From Linum tenue (lineage: Eukaryota; Streptophyta; Magnoliopsida; Malpighiales; Linaceae), in the NCBI GenBank assembly GCA_946122785.1, contig CAMGYJ010000009.1, forward strand, positions 9,826,937-9,890,936: a stretch of DNA of 64,000 nt, in the 5' to 3' direction. A program made the position numbers and the translations under genes. Of this stretch, positions 56,661 through 64,000 are shown piece by piece. The notes below the pieces were generated by a model. The model was not told where the DNA came from and made no database searches. It was given only the letters and a program-made list of their open reading frames with translations. Each line of letters starts with the position of its first letter. The first letter of the stretch is position 1.

Positions 56661-56990
56661 GGGGTCGTTTGGAAGTTGTGATTCTTCAAATTGATGTATT
56701 AGGTCAATTAGTGTATTATCATTTGATGTATTGATTCAATGCATGTATTAGGAAAATACTTTGTTTGGAAGGGCAATGATGAAACAAAAAGTAGGGTAGA
56801 CAATCTCTCGTTAACAATCTCACCTTTTAGTAGAGATTTATAATCATTCATTTTGAGTGATTGTAGGTGGGCCCAACAAAAAGGTAATGCATGCATTCTA
56901 ACTCAAAGTGAACCAAAAAAACGACTTAATCTTATCATTACATGTATTTGCTAAATACCTCACTTCAAATCTCAACCTCCAAACAACCCC
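56661..56990. mobile_element. PIF/Harbinger-type MITE, copy 2 (330 bp), nested in the MULE
   Basis: Terminal inverted repeats GGGGTCGTTTGGAAGTTGTG and, inverted from the right end, GGGGTTGTTTGGAGGTTGAG. TAA on both sides (56658-56660 and 56991-56993). Same family as the copy at 46653-47004. Confidence 0.87.
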
Positions 56991-57183
56991 TAAATATATA
57001 ATTCTAACATACCTAATTCTAACACATAATCAAAATGTAAACAATACATAATTCTAACATACCGAATCCCGACGAGTTTCTTGAGCAGTAAACTACGGAG
57101 GAACCAGCTGCGAAAACGACTTAACAAAACGATAATTTTTGTACTAATTTGCTGTTTGGCAGCAGGAGGGAAGTGGGCGTGGG

Positions 57184-57191
57184 TTTTTATA
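57184..57191 (-). promoter_or_regulatory. TATA box inside the right MULE end
   Basis: Minus-strand TATAAAAA, directed inward toward the transposase. Confidence 0.55.
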
Positions 57192-57199
57192 GGAAAAAT

Positions 57200-57648
57200 T
57201 GAGAGCTAATCACCGCTTTGGACCACGGTGGTGAACACATCATCGCCTTAGTCAACAGCGGTGATAGCTAGGTAGCTGTTACCTACTTCTCCACCTACCA
57301 GGGCTATGTAAAACGTGGTGACAATCACTGTTGTCGACAGCAGCGGGGATGACTTCACTGTTGATGTCAAAGGCGGGGAACGTAAAAAGCGGGGATACGA
57401 TCTCCGCCTTCGTCCAAAGCGGTGATATGTTCCCCGCTTTTGTCCAAGGCGGTGATGCATTCCCCGCTTTCGTCCAAGGCGGTGATGCGTTCCCCGCTGC
57501 TTCACTGTTTTGGACGAAAGCGGTGATCAACATTACTGTCTTAGACAAAGACAGTAATGTTGAAACTGCTGTACTTTGGGAATTACTTTTATAAGTACTG
57601 TATTTAGGGAATTTTTTTTAATAACTCGAGTATCCTGAGATTTTTTCC
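57200..57648 (-). repeat. Right MULE subterminal repeats and terminal inverted repeat
   Basis: Has at least six repeats of the type TTCCCCGCTTTCGTCCAAGG-CGGTGATGC, then the 140-bp end matching the left end inverted. Confidence 0.85.
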
Positions 57649-57657
57649 ACCAATTTA
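57649..57657. repeat. MULE target-site duplication, right
   Basis: ACCAATTTA, matching 52874-52882. Confidence 0.95.
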
Positions 57658-57915
57658 CGTATATTACACAACTGTCTCCGTCGACTGACGACTACTATCG
57701 TATTCAACTTTCCTTCATTATTATCAAGTATCAACAACCCTTCCCCACTCTCCGTTCAATCTCCAATTCCCACAGCGTTTGTCTTCCCTTATCAACAGAT
57801 CCCCATTTCGATTATTTCCGTCTCGCCGTCGAATCTCCTGAGGGAAGGAAGGATTGGGTCGTCTCCCCGCTAATCTGGTTTCCCCGGATCCCGACCGCCC
57901 CACTGGATCGCAGAG

Positions 57916-60900
57916 ATGCCGGTGGCTGCTTCCGCCATCTACTTCTTGAACCTCCGAGGGGACGTCCTCATCAATCGCCTCTACCGTGATGACGTCGGGT
58001 ATTTCCCCCTCACCTAGTAACCTTAGTTCTCTTTGAAAATCTCGCTTCTTCAGAATTTACAGGGATGGAACTGGGAATTTAGGGGTTTGGGCGAATGGCT
58101 GTCCTAGACGGGATTCTGTTTTTTGGGTGTCGTTTCTCGGAAATGGTTGGAATTGATTTATGGATGAGTTGGCAGTGGGAGGTGCCTGGGGGGTGTTGCT
58201 TGATCTGTGCCAGGTTGTGCTTCGAACCGCTTCTGCTACAGTTCTAGATGCGTGTTGTGATACTGCGATTCTAGGTTGATCGAAAATCCTATGGTCATTT
58301 GTGGAAATGGGGGAGCGCAGATTTGCTATTAGCACCCGAAGGGTTTATGTGACTCTTTTCCCTTTGAGCTGATGCCGAGCTGCCAACTTTGGATTTGTTG
58401 GCTTTCCATTGAGTGCTGACAGTTGTAATTCCTTTCCAGGGGGAATATGGTGGATGCGTTTCGGATGCATATTATGCAAACAAAGGAACTTGGGACATGT
58501 CCTGTGCGTCAAATCGGAGGCTGTTCATTCTTTTATATGAGGATCAGCAATGTCTACATTGTGATTGTGGTTAGCAGCAATGCTAATGTTGCGTGTGCCT
58601 TCAAGTTTGTTGTGGAGGTAAACTCTCTTCTTTCTTGTAAGTTTTGTTCACCATCCCATGAACTACTGAACATAGGTTTACCTGCTTCCATACTGAATCT
58701 GGATTTCTGATGAAGATTAGTATCTGATCCTTTTGTGGTTTGTTGTAATGATGAATTATAGTCTGGTTATAGGAAAGGTGTTCATGTCCAAATAAAGAGT
58801 TAGTTACATGTTTGCAACCAGTTAGCAAGTAATGCCTGCTCCTCTGATCTCGCCTTTACTGGCATATATTGAGATGGTCATTTCCTCCTACTTTCTATTT
58901 TAAGTTCCTTTGTGACCCTTATTTCATGATGCAGCCTATTTTGAATTCATGACCGTGTATAGTGTCAGTCAAGGATCTGCTATCTTTGACTTGTTTGCTA
59001 GTCTTTCAACCGAGGTGATGAGAAAGCATGCTAAGATCATGATACACCTATGTCATGGGTGTTCTGCATGAGAACTGACGCGAGCGAAGTTGCACCTCTA
59101 TTAATCACAAGACCATGTTGTTTTTCTGGGAAGTAACCCTTTTGGCAGTCACTGATACTCTTTTGGTTTTGTTTTCATTTATGCAGGCTGTTGCACTATT
59201 CAAGTCGTATTTTGGTGGTGCTTTTGACGAAGATGCTATCAGAAATAATTTTGTTTTGATATATGAGTTGCTTGATGGTAACCATTTAGTTCTTGCTGTT
59301 ATTCTTTATTTGTGGTCATGATCTACTTAGCTACTGCTTGCTTTAGTTGTTCTATGTTGTAAGCAATTTCTAGGATATGGAGCTTGAATTCTTACTAGCA
59401 GTCTGGCAATTTTCAGAGATCATGGACTTTGGCTATCCGCAGAATCTGTCTCCTGAGATATTGAAGCTATACATTACTCAGGAAGGAGTGCGCTCACCAT
59501 TTTCATCGAAGGTAGCATCTTTCTCCTGAGAAGCAACATTCTCGACCAAACATTTACTAGTTAACTTTTATACAGAGCTCCTTGCCACCCTTTTATGTTC
59601 ATTTTGGAGTAGCTTTAATACTTCATGTTTTCTATTGCAAAATCGTCAGCAACCTTTGGATAAACCTGTACCAAATGCGACATTGCAAGTTACAGGGGCT
59701 GTTGGTTGGCGAAGGGAGGGCCTTGCTTATAAAAAGAACGAGGTCAGCTAGCCCTGCTTTTTTTCTTCTGTTCAAAATGACCTCTACTAGTCAGCTAGCT
59801 GGAGATTTACATTCATTTAACTGCAGGTTTTCTTGGATATTGTCGAAAGTGTTAATCTTCTTATGTCCTCAAAAGGTTGGTGATGTCTTTTTTGTGAGTT
59901 TTAATTTTGGAGGAAGCTGGTTCTATTGCAATCAAGTAATGCTGTCGTTACAGGTAGTGTACTACGATGTGATGTGACGGGGAAAATTCTGATGAAGTGC
60001 TTCCTATCTGGAATGCCTGATTTGAAGTTGGGTTTAAATGATAAAATTGGTCTGGAGAAAGAGTCACAACTGAAGAACCGTCCTACCAAAAGGTACCAGT
60101 TTCTGTGACACTAATACGTATCGGCCTTATGATAGTGATAACTTGTTTGAGAATCTATTGATTAGTTACATATGTTTAGAGGGTTTCCGGACACTTATAT
60201 TGTTGTATCTAGAAGCTCCTGATATCCTGTGGGTTTGTAATTGTTCGCTTCTCTTTTTGTTCATTGGTATATCATCAATGTTCCCCTCTCTCCATCCGTC
60301 AGAGTTCTTTGCTTCTGTTTCTATTAGTGGGTGGTGCTTGTTCCTCCTCAAATTAAAATGTAGACATCAATTCCTGAATCTCTTTTGCAGCAAGAATGGC
60401 TATAAGTCAAGTTAGTTATACGAGGAAGTAAGAAGTTGAGATATTTCTCTTGTATTCTAATATCCTCATAATCTTCTGGCTCTCTGTGCAGTGGTAAAAC
60501 AATTGAGCTGGATGATGTTACTTTCCATCAATGCGTGAACTTGACAAGGTTTAACTCGGAGAAGACAGTGAGTTTTGTTCCACCCGATGGTGAATTTGAA
60601 TTGATGAAGTACGCAGCTCAAAACTTTATGGCCTCATTTCAGCTTTATGCTTGTTTTGTTTTAACTTCGTGGGTTTCTAAGTCATTAAAGGTAGATGCTT
60701 GCTTATGGATTAGCTTACTTTTCTTAGAATTGTAAATATAAGTACGGTTTGCTTTCATGGTGTTCCTCCCAAACTTATCTGGATCTGTTATGCATTCTGC
60801 TATCTTTAGGAATATTGTCGAAGCACAAATTCAATGCTTGCCTTTTCTTAAGTGTGGTTGTGCAGACCTTGATGGTGTGCTGTCCATGTGGTTCTTGTAG

Positions 60901-62779
60901 AATTAGTTATTGATCTGTCACTACTCAGGCTGGGAAACTGTAATGAAAACTTTGACCGAATCATAAGTTGCTTTATTATCAAAGTAAAAAAAAGAGTCAT
61001 AAGTTGCTTCAAAAAGCAGTTGCATTGCCGATCCATTTATCTAAACTCAGTGCCTCGTCTATTGTATCTCCTTCAAATTCATCTTTATTTTTCATTCATC
61101 ATGCGTGCTACATCATCCTGTTTTCCATTGCTTTCTATAATTTTCCAATATTAGAGTGTCTTTGTGAGAGTCATGAATATGGTTTTTTGATTTCTCAGAC
61201 ATGTTTAATCTTCACCCTGTGACATATCTCTGGGTTTTATCCTGTACAGGTACCGTATAACAGAGGGGGTAAATCTACCATTCAGGGTATTACCAACAAT
61301 TAAGGAACTTGGTCGAACGCGTATGGAAGTGAATGTTAAGGTTTGTAAGCTTAGCTGTCGAAGCTTCCTTTACATGAATGGCCGAGTTTATATTTGCTTA
61401 TATTTACACTTGTTCAGGTGAAGAGTGTTTTTGGCGCAAAAATGTTCGCTCTTGGTGTGGTCATCAAAATTCCTGTACCTAAACAAACTGCTAAAACAAG
61501 CTTCCAAGTGACATCAGGACGGGCAAAGTACAATGCGTCAATTGATTGCTTGGTTTGGAAGTAAGTTCTTCAAATGTATCTAGACTACTTTTGCTTACTC
61601 CTTACTTTCTAAAATGTTCTCATCTTGTCTATGTTGAAACATTGTGGAGAGCTAAAACTTCCGCACTCCAATTACATCATAACGCTCCATCGGAAAATTT
61701 GAGAACTTAAAATGGCTGTTGAAATATTTGCACCTCCAGGAAGAATTCGCTGTGGACGTTTAGAGATAATTGGTAAAACTATAGCAGATTTGCACTTATG
61801 AGTTATGTTCATTACTGCTTTTGTATATTTTGAGCTGAGTTATTGTGTCGGAAGAAGATAATAAGAGACCTGGGGTAGTTGGTAACCCACAGATGTTCTC
61901 ACTTTTTAGTTCCACCAGGAAAATGAAGTAAACCTCGTCACCTTTAGTGTAGTCTACTGAGAAGTACAAGCCTTCACTGGCACCAGAATAGTAGCTTAAT
62001 ACTAGTGTGGTTGGGTTGCTTGTTCATTTTCCCTATCGTGCTTATTATTCTATGTTTGTGTGGTAATTATTCAAGTTTATGAACTGCACTTTCGTTTTCT
62101 TTTGAACTTTTCAGTGAATGCTATAACTTCACTAGTATGTATCTATCGAATGTCCTGACCTTAGTTTATGTTCTCAATCGCACAGGATAAGGAAGTTTCC
62201 TGGCCAAACTGAGCCAACCTTGAGTGCAGAAATTGAGTTGATTTCTACAATTGCCGAGAAGAAGTCTTGGACACGGCCACCAATTCAGATGGAGTTCCAG
62301 GTGGCTACCTAAATGTCTGTTCATGTTATTTTGTTATGAAAAGGGCTTCCTTCTGTTCCTCGGCATCAAATAGATGATTGATTCCCACTCAAGCTTAATC
62401 TGGAAAACTGAGTTGTTTTTCTGATGTCTTATTGAACATAATGACCTGAGTGCTACAGCAACTTGACTCAAACTACTTGTAACCAAATGACAATTCAAGC
62501 TAACCCAGTTTAATGGTAGATGTGCAATTAAATTTCGAAAGAGCACTACTAACTTAATGATTGTTTCCTAGGTCCCCATGTTCACGGCATCCGGTTTACG
62601 TGTTCGATTTCTTAAGGTATGCTTCAGTGCTCAATCTTTCCCTTCTGCGTGCATTATACTCTATGGCATGTTCCCCAACTTATGACAATCGTCTGCAGGT
62701 ATGGGAGAAGAGTGGATACAACACGGTCGAGTGGGTTCGTTACATTACAAAGGCAGGGTCGTACGAGGTTAGGTGCTAG
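57916..62779 (+). CDS. AP2M: AP-2 complex subunit mu, 13 exons, 439 aa
   Basis: Medium subunit of the AP-2 clathrin adaptor; binds cargo and membrane during endocytosis at the plasma membrane. Exons I infer: 57916-57998, 58440-58617, 59187-59277, 59417-59511, 59650-59742, 59827-59875, 59954-60092, 60492-60608, 61250-61340, 61418-61560, 62186-62300, 62572-62616, 62699-62779. They sum to 1320 bp, keep phase at every junction and all use GT/AG. The N-terminal longin-like half starts [20 protein letters not shown] and includes [20 protein letters not shown]. The mu-homology domain runs from about residue 170 ([49 protein letters not shown]) to the end ([32 protein letters not shown]). Length agrees with plant AP2M (about 438 aa). 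No lesion seen. The MULE target duplication ends 258 bp upstream of the ATG, so the promoter or 5' UTR is next to it. Confidence 0.96.
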
Positions 62780-63280
62780 AAACACGTGTTCTTTATTACT
62801 TTGAATTCGAGCTCTATACACTGCTGTCGAGAATGTTCGATACACTGGATGATATGCAATTGCATGCTGGCTCCTACTCCTTGAAGCTCAATCATTTGAA
62901 AATGGAGGTTACGTGCAGTTCTTCTATCCTTGTTTCCATATTGAGTTCAATTGTTTCTGTTCTTCGGCTGCGATCGATTGTTGCTATATTCGGATTTTGT
63001 GTTGTAAATCATGGTCTGTTGATAGAACTTGGTAGTGGCATATTTCTTGGCACACTGCAGCTTGTTTGTTGCTTTTTCTTTTGGTTGGTGCGTTGTTGTA
63101 TATTGAAGCAGACCCGAGCCATTCTTGGGTAAAAGCAGGCAGAGGATCTCTTGGTTGACTCTATTACCGTTTGCAGGATTTTTGCTTGTTGCCTACTTAC
63201 CTTGCCCTCTAGTTGAAGAGTTTTCTCTCTTGTTCTCTTTTATCCTTTTTGTCTTCTAGTATATGGTTGAACCTGTGTGC
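62780..63280 (+). other. AP2M 3' flank
   Basis: Probably contains the 3' UTR. A 119-codon frame at 62773-63132 overlaps the stop of AP2M and has no recognised domain. Confidence 0.5.
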
Positions 63281-63667
63281 AAGGTTGTCAAACCGGTTTA
63301 TACCTTTGTGTCGGTTTAACAATTGGAATGGCTGTGGACCGGTGGCACAATCGATTTGTGCTGGTTCATGTCTGTTATGTAAAAATGTGAAATATCATTA
63401 ACAGAATTTAATCAATACGAAACATATTAATATTTAAATAAAATAATAAATACTCATATTTAACATCAATGTTGAAACGTTTATACCTGATTTCAACAAA
63501 TAACATAAAAAAATATATCGTAAACTAATTTTTTTATTATTAAATTTACTAAATCAATGTCATTTTGTTTAGAAGTCGTATGTCGATCGTATTGATGCTG
63601 TTTACATCAATTTCGTAACTGACATCGGATTAACCGACTAGCATTCCACCGGCATGACAACCATGCC
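63281..63667. mobile_element. Possible MITE with GGTTGTCA inverted ends
   Basis: The left end AAGGTTGTCAAACCGGTTTA and the right end inverted GCATGGTTGTCATGCCGGTG match over about 18 bp, and both sides continue with a TCGGTTTAA / TCGGTTAAT word. The interior is AT-rich. No target duplication was established, so exact limits are open. Confidence 0.5.
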
Positions 63668-64000
63668 AACAGCTTTATAAGCACCGGCCCTGAGTAGGTG
63701 GGGTTAGTTAGAAGATCTGAAGTTTTGGGCAGATCTTGTGCGAAGTCCACTCTTCACCTACTAAAACGAACTGAGAGAGCATTGATTGAGGAGTAAGTAA
63801 CGTCTGCATCCGGTCTTTTTATGGGTCAACAACTTGTCATGGAATAAATATCCCAATTGCTTCAAATGTCAAAACAGGATTTAACAAATCAGTCTTTGTG
63901 TTGGTTGTGTCCCTTTCAACGGAGGCATAGGCATACAACACTTGCTTTTGGTCGGGTGAGTCTTCCTTTTGGAATTAGAGCACGCAGTTGACAATCCTAG
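63668..64000. other. Unassigned sequence
   Basis: No supported gene or repeat seen up to the window edge. Confidence 0.4.

Larger units (their letters stand above)
52883..57648. mobile_element. Mutator-like element (MULE), 4766 bp, with transposase and PMD remnants
   Basis: Bounded by a perfect 9-bp duplication. The ends GGAAAAAATC(C/T)CAG are terminal inverted repeats of about 140 bp (shared ACAGTACTTATAAAAGTA and CTGTCTTTGTCTAAGACAGT) that continue inward as several hundred bases of repeated CACCGCTTT / AAAGCGGTGA words. Inside, a plus-strand PMD gene and a minus-strand transposase gene point at each other. Both lost their 3' parts or catalytic core at a deletion around 54700-54900. A Harbinger MITE is nested at 56661-56990. 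Non-autonomous as it stands. Confidence 0.93.

Overview
This is nuclear DNA from a flowering plant, most likely a eudicot with a repeat-rich genome. The evidence is spliced plant genes with GT/AG introns, plant-type Ty3/gypsy retrotransposons (Athila and Tekay-like, with tRNA-Asp and initiator tRNA-Met primer sites), plant L1-type LINEs, MULEs and Harbinger-type MITEs. The species cannot be fixed from the sequence alone. About 80% of the window is transposon-derived, and three host genes I can defend lie in the right-hand third.

Layout. 1-2391: the 3' end of an Athila-type element, ending in LTR A. 2405-15846: a tandem array of about 2.67-kb units (four full, one partial), each full unit carrying an identical or near-identical 106-codon ORF for a putative small secreted protein on the minus strand. 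The fourth unit is interrupted by a 2.3-kb solo LTR. 15847-18955: a second LTR of the same Athila family (LTR B), primer site and broken gag. 18960-19829: an inverted remnant of a related LTR. 19830-27069: a minus-strand Athila-like element with a long gag-protease ORF but no pol. 27531-29326: a foldback/MULE-like element. 29327-33168: a plus-strand LINE. 33284-35678: a minus-strand LINE with an 18-bp target duplication. 36389-43930: a very young gag-only Tekay-like element with near-identical 2.94-kb LTRs and a CCAGG target duplication. 44081-44509: an inverted-repeat MITE.

Genes. 44824-45950 (+): a LORELEI-like (LLG) secreted co-receptor protein in three exons. 48001-50259 (-): a conserved plant protein of unknown function in two exons. 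57916-62779 (+): the AP-2 clathrin adaptor mu subunit (AP2M), thirteen exons, complete at 439 aa. Between the last two lie a chromovirus remnant (51608-52770) and a 4766-bp MULE (52883-57648) with a perfect 9-bp target duplication. That MULE carries an internally deleted transposase and a convergent, broken plant-mobile-domain (PMD) gene, and it ends 267 bp before the AP2M start codon.

The genes do not form a pathway. The notable biology is the tandemly amplified secreted-peptide ORF bracketed by Athila LTRs, the dense palindromic 'words' that recur in unrelated elements (two LTR families, an Athila internal region, and the MULE ends), and recent transposon activity next to host genes.
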